A stretch of DNA of 64,000 nt from the NCBI RefSeq assembly GCF_001274635.1, contig NZ_LBGV01000001.1, positions 2,542,001 to 2,606,000 of the forward strand, given 5' to 3'. Position 1 is the stretch's first letter, and every line of letters starts with the position of its first letter. Positions 26,025-36,194 of the stretch are shown in pieces. This stretch comes from Persicobacter sp. CCB-QB2 (GTDB lineage Bacteria > Bacteroidota > Bacteroidia > Cytophagales > Cyclobacteriaceae). The notes beneath the pieces are model-generated. The model saw only the letters and a list, made by a program, of their open reading frames with translations, ran no database searches and had not been told where the DNA came from. Position numbers and translations under genes: made by a program.

Positions 26025-29000
26025 TTAAATATCGTTTTCCACGATGAGATCAGCCTTCTCCTTGAGCTGATTCACCCTTTTGACATTATCATCCACCACC
26101 TTTTCAATCATGATCTGTCGAGGATCAACCGCTGCCTTTAAAGGCTGCTCATCCAATATCAGACGAACCTCGTTCTTTCCTTCCTTCACTTTTACCCGTT
26201 TTCTGAACGCCAGCTCCTTTTGCGCCTCATCGGCAAATACCCCCACATCAATCCAATCCTGCATCGGTACTTCCAGCTCATTACCTAAAGAATCCGCCTT
26301 GATCTTTTTGGCCGTGAAAGTCAAATCCAGTTGATACTGATCATCACCATATGGCTTTGCCTCTGCAGTTTCCATACGGAAATCATAAAGCGTAATTTCT
26401 TTTAACAGATCCGTTACTAAATACTGCAAGGAGTCCGGCGTATAATTTTCTAAATGTCTTAAAAAGTCCAGTGAGGTCGGATACGGAGGTTCCGCATAGC
26501 GAAATTCTGCCAGAAAATCCCGCAGGGCATTGTTAACCTGCTCTTCCCCCAAATAATCCTGCAGCGCATACAAAACCACAGAACCTTTACGGTAATGCAA
26601 ATAGCCCTGATTCTCCACCTTATACAAAGGCAATTCCTTTTCTCTCTCCATAGACCTTCCCCCCAGGTAACGGTCCATATTGTATTTGAGGAATTCCTTC
26701 ATTTCCATATCTGTGGAAGCTTGCTTCATCACCATTAATGCAGAATATTCCGCAAAGCTTTCGGTAAGCATTGTTCCTCCTTGCATAGGAGCAGAAACAA
26801 GCTGATGCGCCCACCACTGATGTGCCATTTCATGGGCTACCACTTCATTCACAAAATTATTCTCGCCTTCTTTTTCCAAATCGATGATGAATCCCATGGA
26901 TTCGGAATAAGGCATCGTTCCGGGATAGGCCTGAGCATAATCTCCAAAGCGGGGAAATTCTATAATTCGAGCTTGTTTATGGGTATACGGACCGAAATTT
27001 TTACTGTAATAATCTAAAGAATTCTGAACAGCGGTAATCATACGGTCTACATTCTCTGGATGCTCTTCATTGTAGTAAATTTCGATATCAATACCATTCC
27101 ATTTTTTACTACGCACCGCATAATCAGCAGAAATGAAAGCATTAAAACGCTGAGAAGAATGATCCACCTTATAATGATAATGATTTCGGCCATCCCTTTC
27201 TTCCTTAGCAATCAAACTTCCCGCAGCTATCGGAATCTGGTCCGCCGAAGTGGAAATGAAGGTTTCCATAGGAATCCAGTCGGATTGTCCATTGGTGAGG
27301 TAATTCTTGTTCCGCGTTTCGATATCATTTTGATCCAAAACTGCTGCCCGAAGTCGTTCCGGAAGTCCTTTCTCTTTCCGGGTATGGCGATCCTGCAATT
27401 CCTTTTGCGCATCATATCCAATGGTTGGTATAAACTGGAAATTCATGATAAAGGTCCCGTTTTTCAAAATGCCTCCATTCGACACACTATTCTCAAATCC
27501 CCTAGCCGCATAGGACGTGTTGATTTGAATTTTCATGCTGTCTCCCGGTGCCAAAGGCTGCTGTAAAGTATAAATACAGAAACCATTTTCATCCATAAAG
27601 GATAACTCAGCATGAGGAATATTGAATACCGGATGATACGATTTATCGAAAGTAAAAATCAAGCTATCTACCGGGGCTTCATGAGCATTATAAATCGTCC
27701 AGTCTACCTTCGCCTTCATCGCTCGCTCATGGGGAAATAAATCTACATGATAAACAACATCTGAAATCTTGGGCTGAGGAAAACCGCGGTATTTGCTATA
27801 TTCTTTTTCATAATTCACTGCCAATTCCTCCAGCTCGTCACTTGTTTTATAGGGGTTTAAAATTTGTGTATTATAATAGATCCATCCACCAACAAAAACC
27901 CAAATCACGAACAAAGAAGCGCCACCCATCATTACCCTAGCCGATAATTGTTTACTGGCAAAAATCATCCTCTGCTTAAATGTCTGCCCTACTTTATCCT
28001 GAAAGAATAAAGACGCTTTCCAAAGGATGATACCGGAGAGCAATAACCAAAATGCCGAAAACCAAATATTGGCTTCCAGAGAAGGACCGAAGCCACTTAG
28101 GTCTGAATACTTGACATAAGGCAGCCCGCCAATACTCAACATCTTACTTTCCACTTTCAAAATGGCCAGGATAATATCGGTACAAAAATAAAGCATCACC
28201 GTAATAAAATAAGCAAAATACTTATTGCTCATCATCACCTGAATAAAAATCGCAATCACCAACCAAATCACATTAGAAGCGAGCATATTGAAAATCAGAC
28301 TTCCAAAATAAACGGAGGGCTTAATCAGGTAATAGCCGGAGATCAACTGATAGGCGATTGCCAGCAACACTAAAGTCGTGGCCAGTAAAACATACGTTCC
28401 CAATACAGCGGAAACCTTGGCCAATAGATTGACAAAATTCAATTTGGGGCTGGCCCCCATTACCTCATTTAGTCTGGCATCACGGTCCTTCCAAATTAAT
28501 TCCCCGGAGTAAAAAATGGAAAATACAATTAACATTAAAGCCAACGAATTCTGAACCAAGCCTGCCATTTTATAAGTCACTGGAAAACTCTGCAATCCAT
28601 AGTATTCAAAGCCCTGCAAAAGGTCCGCCACAAAGAGAGAGAGACTGAACAATACCATCACCTTAAATAAGGTGCTCTTCATCAGACTTTTAAAATCCAT
28701 TTTAAACGTACTGATAAATTGCGAAATAGCATATCCTTTATAAAACTCCTGATGAAAAACCGGCATGCTCAATGCTTTTGCTGACGGGATCTTTTCCTCC
28801 TGTGTCTTTTTTGAGGATTTTTTACCGCTGGCCACCGTTTTAAAGCTGAAGAAATAATAGCTGATCAGCAGCACCAAAACACTGACTCCGGCCCACAAAA
28901 AGCGATTCAACACTAACCACTTTTCCAGTGGCACCCCGATGGCGTTTTTATCGGCAGGTGTGAAATAGCGGGTTGCATGGAAATAGGATCTCACCCCTAA

Positions 29001-29642
29001 AATATCGAATAAAGACGCCAGATTTTGATTCTCCAAATCAGACATCAAAGTACCGGCGACCAGATAAGCCACTAAAATCACAATAATTCCAATAAAGGAA
29101 TACATGGTATTTTTGAACCGATGTGCGAGCGCATACACCACAGCGCCGGCCATTAGCATATTCGGAACCGCGAAAATCAAAAAGCCAGATGAAAAGGCAG
29201 CCCATGGCACCGGCCCCAGGCGGTCTGCATCTGTCCAACCAACTGCCGGCCCCATAAAGGTTCCGATGATCACCCCCAGGTAAATCCCCAATATCGGAAT
29301 CACGGACAAACTCCAGGCGGCTAAAAATCGCCCCCAGTAGTAGGCCCCGCGATTGATGGGCTTGGAAAACAAAATTTCATGAAAGCCATTGTTATAATCC
29401 CTTAGTGCCGCATTATTGAAAAAAGCCGCCGCTACCACCAGTGCAAAAACACTGAGTACAAGGGTAAAAATCACCACCGTAGTGGGGCTGTTGCGGTATA
29501 CATTTCCAATTCCACCACCGATCATCACCTTATCACTCATGACAGCAGTGGCGCTCAACAAAGCAAAAAGAGAAAAGAAGATGTACACCATCGGTCGCTT
29601 TACAGCCGACCGAAACTCTTGTTTAAAAAAAGTATAAAACAT
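26025..29642 (-). CDS. ABC transporter permease fused to M1-family aminopeptidase
   Basis: The 1205-residue protein begins with two ABC-2-like permease halves (about residues 1-290 and 320-590, some twelve membrane segments). A further membrane span near 570-590 leads into a large outward-facing peptidase. The peptidase carries the zinc site VVAHEMAHQWWAHQ (about 931-944) and the following LTESFAEYS glutamate, as in M1 gluzincins. This fusion is well known in Bacteroidota, always next to an ABC ATPase, but its substrate is unknown. It starts 13 bp after the ATPase gene, so the two form an operon. Confidence 0.93.
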   Translation of the reverse strand: MFYTFFKQEFRSAVKRPMVYIFFSLFALLSATAVMSDKVMIGGGIGNVYRNSPTTVVIFTLVLSVFALVVAAAFFNNAALRDYNNGFHEILFSKPINRGAYYWGRFLAAWSLSVIPILGIYLGVIIGTFMGPAVGWTDADRLGPVPWAAFSSGFLIFAVPNMLMAGAVVYALAHRFKNTMYSFIGIIVILVAYLVAGTLMSDLENQNLASLFDILGVRSYFHATRYFTPADKNAIGVPLEKWLVLNRFLWAGVSVLVLLISYYFFSFKTVASGKKSSKKTQEEKIPSAKALSMPVFHQEFYKGYAISQFISTFKMDFKSLMKSTLFKVMVLFSLSLFVADLLQGFEYYGLQSFPVTYKMAGLVQNSLALMLIVFSIFYSGELIWKDRDARLNEVMGASPKLNFVNLLAKVSAVLGTYVLLATTLVLLAIAYQLISGYYLIKPSVYFGSLIFNMLASNVIWLVIAIFIQVMMSNKYFAYFITVMLYFCTDIILAILKVESKMLSIGGLPYVKYSDLSGFGPSLEANIWFSAFWLLLSGIILWKASLFFQDKVGQTFKQRMIFASKQLSARVMMGGASLFVIWVFVGGWIYYNTQILNPYKTSDELEELAVNYEKEYSKYRGFPQPKISDVVYHVDLFPHERAMKAKVDWTIYNAHEAPVDSLIFTFDKSYHPVFNIPHAELSFMDENGFCIYTLQQPLAPGDSMKIQINTSYAARGFENSVSNGGILKNGTFIMNFQFIPTIGYDAQKELQDRHTRKEKGLPERLRAAVLDQNDIETRNKNYLTNGQSDWIPMETFISTSADQIPIAAGSLIAKEERDGRNHYHYKVDHSSQRFNAFISADYAVRSKKWNGIDIEIYYNEEHPENVDRMITAVQNSLDYYSKNFGPYTHKQARIIEFPRFGDYAQAYPGTMPYSESMGFIIDLEKEGENNFVNEVVAHEMAHQWWAHQLVSAPMQGGTMLTESFAEYSALMVMKQASTDMEMKEFLKYNMDRYLGGRSMEREKELPLYKVENQGYLHYRKGSVVLYALQDYLGEEQVNNALRDFLAEFRYAEPPYPTSLDFLRHLENYTPDSLQYLVTDLLKEITLYDFRMETAEAKPYGDDQYQLDLTFTAKKIKADSLGNELEVPMQDWIDVGVFADEAQKELAFRKRVKVKEGKNEVRLILDEQPLKAAVDPRQIMIEKVVDDNVKRVNQLKEKADLIVENDI

Positions 29643-29655
29643 GATCTATTCGACT

Positions 29656-30540
29656 TTATAATGCGACCTCCTGTTCTAATAATTCAGCAAAAAAGGCGTC
29701 TTCCAAAGAAGCTGGAATCGACTTGAAGCCCGCTCCAGGATTTACCTCGGACAGCACATGCACCAAGGGCTTCCCGGCCACCATTTTATGAGAAATCAAC
29801 TGATATTGAGATTCGTAAGCCTCCAATTCCTTCCGGTCAATTTGTTTCTGCCAAACCTGACCCTCCCATTTGCCCAAAGCCTCCTCCGGTGCACCATCAA
29901 AAACGATCCTCCCTTTATTCATAATGGCCATTTTGGTGCATAATTCTCGGACATCCTCTACAATGTGGGTGGATAAAATCACAATGACTTCCTCTCCCAC
30001 ATCCGCCAATAAATTATGGAATCGGTTACGCTCTCCAGGGTCCAGACCGGCAGTAGGCTCATCGACAATCAACAGCTTCGGACTACCAATCAATGCCTGG
30101 GCAATCCCGACTCTCTGTTTCATTCCACCGGAAAAACCCTTTACATACTTATCCTTGTGCTCATATAAATTAACCTTATTCAAAAGATAGTCTACCAACT
30201 CCTTTCGTTCCTTTTTATGGCCAATCCCCTTGAAAACGGCAATATGCATTAACAACTCCTGCGCGGTAACACGCGGATAAACCCCGAACTCCTGAGGTAA
30301 ATACCCTAGCACCTGCTTCAATTCCTGCGGTTGTTCGAAAATGTTGATATCATCCAGCTTTGCACTGCCGGAATCGGCATCCTGAAGCGTTGCCAGGGTT
30401 CGCATTAAAGAAGACTTCCCTGCTCCGTTAGGTCCCAAAAGACCAAACATTCCGTTTTCAATCTCCAAAGAAACATTATCCAGGGCTTTTACCCCATTCG
30501 GGTAAACCTTGACCAGGTTTTCAATTTGTAATTTCGGCAT
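29656..30540 (-). CDS. ABC transporter ATP-binding protein
   Basis: The 294-residue ATPase has Walker A GPNGAGKSS (about residues 36-44), a Q-loop (YLPQEFG), signature FSGGMKQR (about 138-145), Walker B LLIVDEPTAGLD (about 158-169) and the switch STHIVED. It belongs to the CcmA/NatA-like class pairing with ABC-2 permeases, and its partner is the permease-aminopeptidase encoded next. It is the first gene of the operon. Confidence 0.95.
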   Translation of the reverse strand: MPKLQIENLVKVYPNGVKALDNVSLEIENGMFGLLGPNGAGKSSLMRTLATLQDADSGSAKLDDINIFEQPQELKQVLGYLPQEFGVYPRVTAQELLMHIAVFKGIGHKKERKELVDYLLNKVNLYEHKDKYVKGFSGGMKQRVGIAQALIGSPKLLIVDEPTAGLDPGERNRFHNLLADVGEEVIVILSTHIVEDVRELCTKMAIMNKGRIVFDGAPEEALGKWEGQVWQKQIDRKELEAYESQYQLISHKMVAGKPLVHVLSEVNPGAGFKSIPASLEDAFFAELLEQEVAL

Positions 30541-31031
30541 AAGTATTAAAGGTTAAGTCCATAGCAGGTCAATTAGTACTTGCTATAAGATATATATAAT
30601 TATAAATGTAAAAAATAGGACTTAACAATAGGCCAATTAGTACACTAACGGTAAACTCCTAGTGACTAACGGTCTACTTAACCCCAATTATTTAACGCGT
30701 GATTTCGTTGTCCAATCTTAACAACTTATTATCAGCTCATTAGGGTTGTATTTTCTGAATCTTTAATAACCCAAATTGGGTAAATGGGCTCTCTCCCCAA
30801 TCATATGCATCATTTCAAAAAACTCGAAATAGGTACCTATTCCGTCATTTTTCCTGCCCTCAAGCTAAACGTGGATGTATGCTGATTAATCGAAGTTGAA
30901 CAAAAAAGCCTGTCAGAATTCCCAACAGGCAGTGTTAAACTCAATTTTTTTGACAGCTTCCAGCACTAGAAAGGCACATCTTCCTATACTCATTTATAAG
31001 CTTGACTTTTATATATGCTTGAAAACGGTTT
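30541..31031. other. Gene-free stretch with a degraded repeat
   Basis: It holds the presumed promoter of the ABC operon, a degraded family C element (30679-30893) and a small hairpin (GCCTGT 30908-30913 with ACAGGC 30925-30930, preceded by six A), which on the minus strand looks like a weak terminator for the lipoprotein gene at 31032. Confidence 0.45.
30679..30893 (-). repeat. Degraded family C element (copy C7)
   Basis: The left end TAACCCCAATTATT and the interior stretch AAACTCGAAATAGG..CTATTCCGTCATTTTTCC are recognisably family C in reverse orientation, but much of the rest has diverged and the right end is unclear. It appears older than C1 and C2. Confidence 0.55.
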
Positions 31032-31526
31032 TTAATCTTCTTGTGGTTCCTCCTCAAGCTTTCCTACTAGTCCATCTTCTGTTTTACAACCATTATAATT
31101 TATCTGATAAATATAATTATTATAATCTTCTTTAAAGATTCCACTTTCCCGGACATCCGGCTTCCAGAAGGCTCCATTTATCCCATCAACAGCTATTCCC
31201 CAAGGCAATGGAATGCCATTGAGCAAACCAGTCCATCCTAATAAAGACCCAGTAAATGCCCAACCACGAAAAACTTTCCGGTGGTAGTTCACCATTTGAG
31301 CCTCACAGTCCTTTTCACTTATTTTCAGAGACAGCTTATCCGCATCCTTACGAGGTACCAGCACTGTGGCGTCTCCCATACCCCGAACGCTGCCCATATA
31401 TTCAATTTTAGCATTAGGGTGATCAGGCACCACAATTCTAGCACGGTATTTCCCACCTCCAAACATTGTGGCACAACTAGAAAAAAATAAAGGAATCAAA
31501 AACAGTAGGTAAAGTAGTCTTTTCAT
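31032..31526 (-). CDS. Small lipoprotein, unknown function
   Basis: I take the ATG at 31526, giving 164 residues, because it opens a lipoprotein signal ending FFSSC (Cys at about 17); an upstream in-frame start would add 32 residues of poor quality. A mature domain with YRARIVVPDHPNAKIEYMG and a glycine-rich hydrophobic patch (GWAFTGSLLGWTGLLNG, about 90-106) follows. This resembles small envelope lipoproteins with a PEGA-like beta domain and a short membrane-inserting hairpin, but no function is known. Confidence 0.65.
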   Translation of the reverse strand: MKRLLYLLFLIPLFFSSCATMFGGGKYRARIVVPDHPNAKIEYMGSVRGMGDATVLVPRKDADKLSLKISEKDCEAQMVNYHRKVFRGWAFTGSLLGWTGLLNGIPLPWGIAVDGINGAFWKPDVRESGIFKEDYNNYIYQINYNGCKTEDGLVGKLEEEPQED

Positions 31527-31864
31527 GGCTTTAATAATTAAAAACATAAAATATATAATTACATAATAAAAACCAATGCTGCTATTAGGATTGGAACCAA
31601 ATATGCAGGAAATCCACCTCACACTGACCTGTTACCATCGACTAAATAAATGAAATGATTGATGGCACATTTTTATACGGAAATTGGACATCACCCCCAA
31701 ATTACTATTTAAGTATACTTTAGGTGAATATTACTTTTTTTATCCCCTCAATTTTCAAAAGTCTTTGAGAGAAATTCAAGTTTGTGCTGTGCCCCCAATT
31801 ATTCACCGAAAAACCCCAACTCTTAACAAAATAAACTCTCTACTAAGGCATTACATCTGGATTT

Positions 31865-32010
31865 GCTGATTTTTAAAATATCCAAAATTTGGTTAAAATT
31901 GCTACCCCCTCATTCATCTGCTTCCTTGAAATAAAAAGAAATAGGTGACTATTCCTTCACTTTTCCGCTATGTAGCTAAAGGAGAATCAAAGCCAAAATA
32001 ATTCGGCTTA
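31865..32010 (-). repeat. Degraded family C element (copy C6)
   Basis: CCTCATTCATCTGCTTCC, GACTATTCCTTCACTTTTCC and the end ATAATTCGGCTTA are family C in reverse orientation. The left end has decayed. Confidence 0.55.
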
Positions 32011-32052
32011 ACACGCTCTCATCATACTGATTTCGGATTTTTGCTCTACTTA

Positions 32053-32145
32053 GAGCATATTTAATACCGCACCATCCGACTACAAATTCGAATTATTGGA
32101 AGCGATTTTGAATTATTTCTCAACAATAGCGCTGCTATTCTCTAA
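32053..32145 (+). repeat. Truncated family B element (copy B2)
   Basis: It starts TTA-GAGCATATTTAA and includes ATTATTGGAAGCGATTTTG and AACAATAGCGCTGCTATT, then stops matching. The second half is missing. Confidence 0.65.
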
Positions 32146-32334
32146 GCATTCTGAAAACAAGATCATATTGAAAATACCTATGAATTTTCCCAGAAATACC
32201 CGCCTAATAATTCTTATGTCCAGCAAATATTGAGCAAAATCTAAAAGGATGCTTATTTTTGAATATTCATTAGGTATTAGAACTCCTTTCAATCATTCCT
32301 ACATTGTAGGGTATAGATTTCTCTTTTAATAATC

Positions 32335-35300
32335 ATGGCAAAAAGAACCATTTACGGCAAAACCCCTTGGGGAAAACAATGGCTTCAATCTCTTGAAGCA
32401 GTAGACTTTAGTAACCGACTTCCTCGAGGAAGGTCTTATGCTGGCCGTGGCATGGTAAAAGATATTCAAATTAATGGAAGGAAAATCCTGGCGAAGGTAG
32501 CTGGTTCTCGCCCGCGACCGTACAAAGTCGATATCGAAATCCCGCAAATTAGCCCAACGGTGGCGCAGCAAATCGATGATAAAATTAGGGAGGAAAAACT
32601 ATGGCAGGTGGCTTTGGCCAATCAACAGTTTGCGCCAGAATTTTTGGAATGGCTGGGTACTATTAAAGGTGTTTTTCCTAAAAAATGGGATGACTGGAAG
32701 ATGAATTGCAGTTGCCCGGACTGGGCCGTACCCTGCAAGCATTTGGCTTCTGTGATTTATGAATTATCCCAGGAAATAGATCGCAATCCATTATTACTAT
32801 TTTCATTGATTGGCTATGAAACTCCGATCCAAATTAATGAGACGGATGATCAATACCATCATCAATGGACGGACTTTTGCCAGGAAGAAGAAAATACCAT
32901 TGACCCACCTATAGCATTTAAACTGCATGAGATCAAAACCGAAGGAATTGGCCTGATCGATATGCTGGCCAGCACCCCTCCTTTTTATCACAAGGATTTC
33001 AAGAAAGAGTTAATCACCTTTTATAAATCTGTCAAAAAAATCCGCTTTATTGAAAAGGATAGAGAGGAGGAAAGGTCGGAATTATTCCAGGAGTTTAAGA
33101 AAAGGGGAAATATCTCGCTGGAACTATCTGAACAGGCTGAACTTACCGCCCTTGCCTATCAAATTGAGGACACCCATATCCTCATCAATGCAGATGACCA
33201 AGCGTTTATTGCTTTTTTGGACGAAATACATCCTGCTGATTTACCCGCATTTCATCCCAAAATTCAATGGCTGCAGAAAGCCTATATGCTGGCCAAGCAT
33301 TTGGTGCAACTGCAATTGATCCGCCCGGCACTTTGGCAACAGCAGGGTGCATATTCAATACTTTGGGGCCCGATGCAAAGTGAGCCAACTGTTGAAGCTG
33401 CCCTTGAGGCCCTGACTCATGAATTACCCGCAGGGCTTATTGACCTGGAGCCGGAAAAATACCCACAACTTACCGCCAAGGGGAAACTTCATGCCTTAAT
33501 GTGCTTCTTGGTGGAAGCGCTCATTCAGCCGGCCATGGAACAGGCTCCGGACACCGAAGACATTGATCGTTTATTCTTTCGAAAATCATCCTTTTCCTTT
33601 GACCGACTGGAACACCAGTCGATACCGGAGGCCATTGCACTTTGGCTCAGACCCTGGGAGGGTCTAAAGAAAACAGAGCATTACCTGCTTCAAATTGAAG
33701 ACAAGGTGAACTGGCTGGAAATTTGCCTGAAAATCGCCCCCTTAAATCATCTGGAACTAGCTCAGCCACTCATTGAGGCTTTAAAGCTGGATTTGCCGAT
33801 AAAGGTTTTACAAAATCTGGAATGGCTGCACCGTCGATGGGCTCCACTGGCTAAATTGTGGAAAGCCCCCTCCATTCAATTCGAAAATGATCCATTGGCG
33901 CTTCAGCAATTGTTGCTCGAAATCCTGCCTGAACTGGAGCGTCTCGGGATGGAATTACAACTGGATAAATCCCTTAGAACCATCATCCGCCCGCAACTTT
34001 CCATGCGTGTAGACAGTTCTTCCACGCGAATTCAATCCTTCTTCTCCATGGATGACTTGTTCTCCTTTAACTGGCAGATGGCATTAGGAGAGCAGTTAGT
34101 GGATCCGGAGGAATTTTTCCGACAGACCGAAAATATGCAGGGCATTGTCCGCCTTAAAGATCAGTATGTATTCATTCAGAGTAATGAAATAGAAAAGATT
34201 AAAAAGCGACTGGAAAAAATCAAAGCCCCTAAGCCTGTGGAGCTTTTACAAATTGCCCTGAGCGGAAAATTTGAAGGAGCGGCCATCGAACGAACGGAGA
34301 ATCTGATAACGCTTATCGAAAATCTGAAAGCCCAGCAATCTTTGGACACGCCAGCACTTTTATTAGCGGAATTGCGCCCCTACCAGCTGGATGGTTATCA
34401 TTGGTTATATAAAAATGCCAAACTTGGAATGGGCAGTATTTTGGCTGATGATATGGGATTGGGTAAAACTTTGCAAGCTATCACCTTCTTATTAAAATTA
34501 AAAGAAGAGCAAAATCTACATCAAAAACAACCTGCATTAATTGTACTCCCCACCGGGCTCTTAAGTAACTGGGCGCACGAATTACAGCGTTTTGCACCCT
34601 CCCTGAATTTTAGCATTTTCCATGGACAAGAGGCCATTGAGGGTGACTTTGACCTATTGCTCACCAGCTATGGTATGCTTAGGAATAAGACGCCGCTATT
34701 CAAAAAAATTAAATGGCAGGTGATGATCATTGATGAGGCCCAGGCGATCAAAAATAGTAATACAGCGCAAAGTAAAGCCGTCAGAAGTATTTCCGCTAAA
34801 ATAAAAATTGCCCTGAGTGGAACACCGGTAGAAAACAGCTTAAGCGAATACTGGTCTATTATGGACTTTGCCAACAAAGGTTACCTGGGTGGGCTCACTG
34901 CTTTTAAAAAGAACTTTGTAAAGCCCATTGAGCTTAAGCAGGATCAGGATCAACTGGCTATTTTCCGGGAAATATCTGCGCCCTTTATCAAAAGGAGACT
35001 TAAGACAGACAAAAGCATCATCTCTGACCTACCGGATAAAATAGAGGAAAATAGATATATTAATCTAAGTCCCGAGCAAAGTAGCTTATACGAGGCGGTA
35101 TTAGCCGAAAATATGGAAAAAGTCCGAAGCCTCTCGGGTATTGAAAGAAAAGGAATGGTATTAAATATGATTACCGCCTTAAAACAAATCTGTAACCACC
35201 CTGCGCAATACACCAAAAGTGGATCAAAAGAAAGCAAGCTTTCCGGTAAAGCAGAAGTGCTGTTGCCCCTGGTTCAGGAAGTAATTCAGCGAGGTGAAAA

Positions 35301-35781
35301 GATCATCATTTTCACGCAATACCGCACTGCCGGGGAATTGATGCAGCATTGGATTTCTGAACACCTTGGCCTGGATGCCAACTTCCTGCATGGTGGTTGT
35401 AGCCGAAAGGAACGAGACCATATGGTGGAGCAATTTCAGCAAAACCCGGATCACAAAATATTATTGCTCTCTCTGAAGGCTGCCGGCACCGGACTAAACT
35501 TAGTGGCCGCTTCTCATGTGATTCACTTTGACCTTTGGTGGAATCCAGCGGTAGAATCTCAGGCGACCGACCGTGCCTTCCGTATCGGTCAAAAGCAAAA
35601 TGTGATGGTTCACCGCTTTATTGCCACCGGAACTTTTGAGGAAAAAATCAATGAGATGATCAATTCGAAAAAGGACCTTGCTGATAAAGTGATGGAAGGA
35701 AATACGCAGAAATGGCTTGGAGAAATGTCTGATCAGGAACTGGATGATTTCTTCAAACTCAACAAAAACCTTACGGTCTAA
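32335..35781 (+). CDS. SWIM zinc-finger SNF2-family helicase
   Basis: The 1148-residue protein starts with a SWIM zinc finger (Cys125, Cys127, Cys134 and His136 in NCSCPDWAVPCKHLASV). A long alpha-helical middle follows, then a C-terminal SNF2 ATPase with ADDMGLGKT (about 704-712), IIDEAQAIKN (about 797), LSGTPVENSLSEYWS and ATDRAFRIGQKQNVMVHRF (about 1077-1095). It is of full length for bacterial SWIM-SNF2 enzymes, which act as DNA translocases on nucleoprotein. The target is unknown. It is monocistronic with a hairpin just after the stop. Confidence 0.92.
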   Translation: MAKRTIYGKTPWGKQWLQSLEAVDFSNRLPRGRSYAGRGMVKDIQINGRKILAKVAGSRPRPYKVDIEIPQISPTVAQQIDDKIREEKLWQVALANQQFAPEFLEWLGTIKGVFPKKWDDWKMNCSCPDWAVPCKHLASVIYELSQEIDRNPLLLFSLIGYETPIQINETDDQYHHQWTDFCQEEENTIDPPIAFKLHEIKTEGIGLIDMLASTPPFYHKDFKKELITFYKSVKKIRFIEKDREEERSELFQEFKKRGNISLELSEQAELTALAYQIEDTHILINADDQAFIAFLDEIHPADLPAFHPKIQWLQKAYMLAKHLVQLQLIRPALWQQQGAYSILWGPMQSEPTVEAALEALTHELPAGLIDLEPEKYPQLTAKGKLHALMCFLVEALIQPAMEQAPDTEDIDRLFFRKSSFSFDRLEHQSIPEAIALWLRPWEGLKKTEHYLLQIEDKVNWLEICLKIAPLNHLELAQPLIEALKLDLPIKVLQNLEWLHRRWAPLAKLWKAPSIQFENDPLALQQLLLEILPELERLGMELQLDKSLRTIIRPQLSMRVDSSSTRIQSFFSMDDLFSFNWQMALGEQLVDPEEFFRQTENMQGIVRLKDQYVFIQSNEIEKIKKRLEKIKAPKPVELLQIALSGKFEGAAIERTENLITLIENLKAQQSLDTPALLLAELRPYQLDGYHWLYKNAKLGMGSILADDMGLGKTLQAITFLLKLKEEQNLHQKQPALIVLPTGLLSNWAHELQRFAPSLNFSIFHGQEAIEGDFDLLLTSYGMLRNKTPLFKKIKWQVMIIDEAQAIKNSNTAQSKAVRSISAKIKIALSGTPVENSLSEYWSIMDFANKGYLGGLTAFKKNFVKPIELKQDQDQLAIFREISAPFIKRRLKTDKSIISDLPDKIEENRYINLSPEQSSLYEAVLAENMEKVRSLSGIERKGMVLNMITALKQICNHPAQYTKSGSKESKLSGKAEVLLPLVQEVIQRGEKIIIFTQYRTAGELMQHWISEHLGLDANFLHGGCSRKERDHMVEQFQQNPDHKILLLSLKAAGTGLNLVAASHVIHFDLWWNPAVESQATDRAFRIGQKQNVMVHRFIATGTFEEKINEMINSKKDLADKVMEGNTQKWLGEMSDQELDDFFKLNKNLTV

Positions 35782-35787
35782 ATTATT

Positions 35788-35816
35788 ATCAGGAGTAGCT
35801 TCCTACTACTCCTGAT
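35788..35816. terminator. Stable hairpin after the SNF2 gene
   Basis: ATCAGGAGTAG (35788-35798) pairs perfectly with CTACTCCTGAT (35806-35816) around a 7-nt loop, 6 bp after the stop codon. It lacks a T-run, so it may protect the 3' end or terminate inefficiently. Confidence 0.55.
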
Positions 35817-35836
35817 GCTGACTCCTTTATTGCTTT

Positions 35837-35997
35837 GAGCGTGTTTAAAAGCACACCATCCGGCTGCGAATTCAAATTATTGGAAGCGATTTTGGATAAT
35901 TTCTCAACAATAGCGATGCTATTCTCTCAAAATAATCCTGTATCGCTTCTGCAATACTTCAAATTTTCGCTGCGAATTTTGGCTTTTAAACACGCTC
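35837..35997. mobile_element. Family B foldback element (copy B3), 161 bp
   Basis: Ends GAGCGTGTTTAAAAGC and GCTTTTAAACACGCTC are perfect 16-bp inverted repeats. The interior shares the GGAAGCGATTTTGGATAA and AATAGCGATGCTATT segments with B1. It is flanked by TTT on the left and TTA on the right. It is intact and therefore probably young. Confidence 0.8.
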
Positions 35998-36194
35998 TTA
36001 CTATTAACTCAGTAAATGAGCAATCTTGCAAGAATCACTATACTCAAAGAAAAATCACCTTTCAAACGCATTTTTCGTTGCCTTTACCCAACATCTTTAC
36101 GACCAAACTACCTGAACACTATATATTTTATCCGAATTAAATATTTAATATAAAGCTAAATACTTACCTCTAAACAGATCTATTCCCGGAAAAA

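Larger units (their letters stand above)
31527..32334. other. Gene-free stretch upstream of the SWIM-SNF2 gene
   Basis: About 800 bp holding a degraded family C element (about 31865-32010) and a truncated family B element (32053-32145). The remainder is A+T-rich; it must contain the promoters of the lipoprotein and helicase genes, but none stands out. Confidence 0.45.

Noticed and set aside
30903..30930. Confident terminator for the lipoprotein gene at 31032
   Set aside because: The stem is only 6 bp and it lies about 100 bp past the stop, so it is noted only as a weak hairpin.
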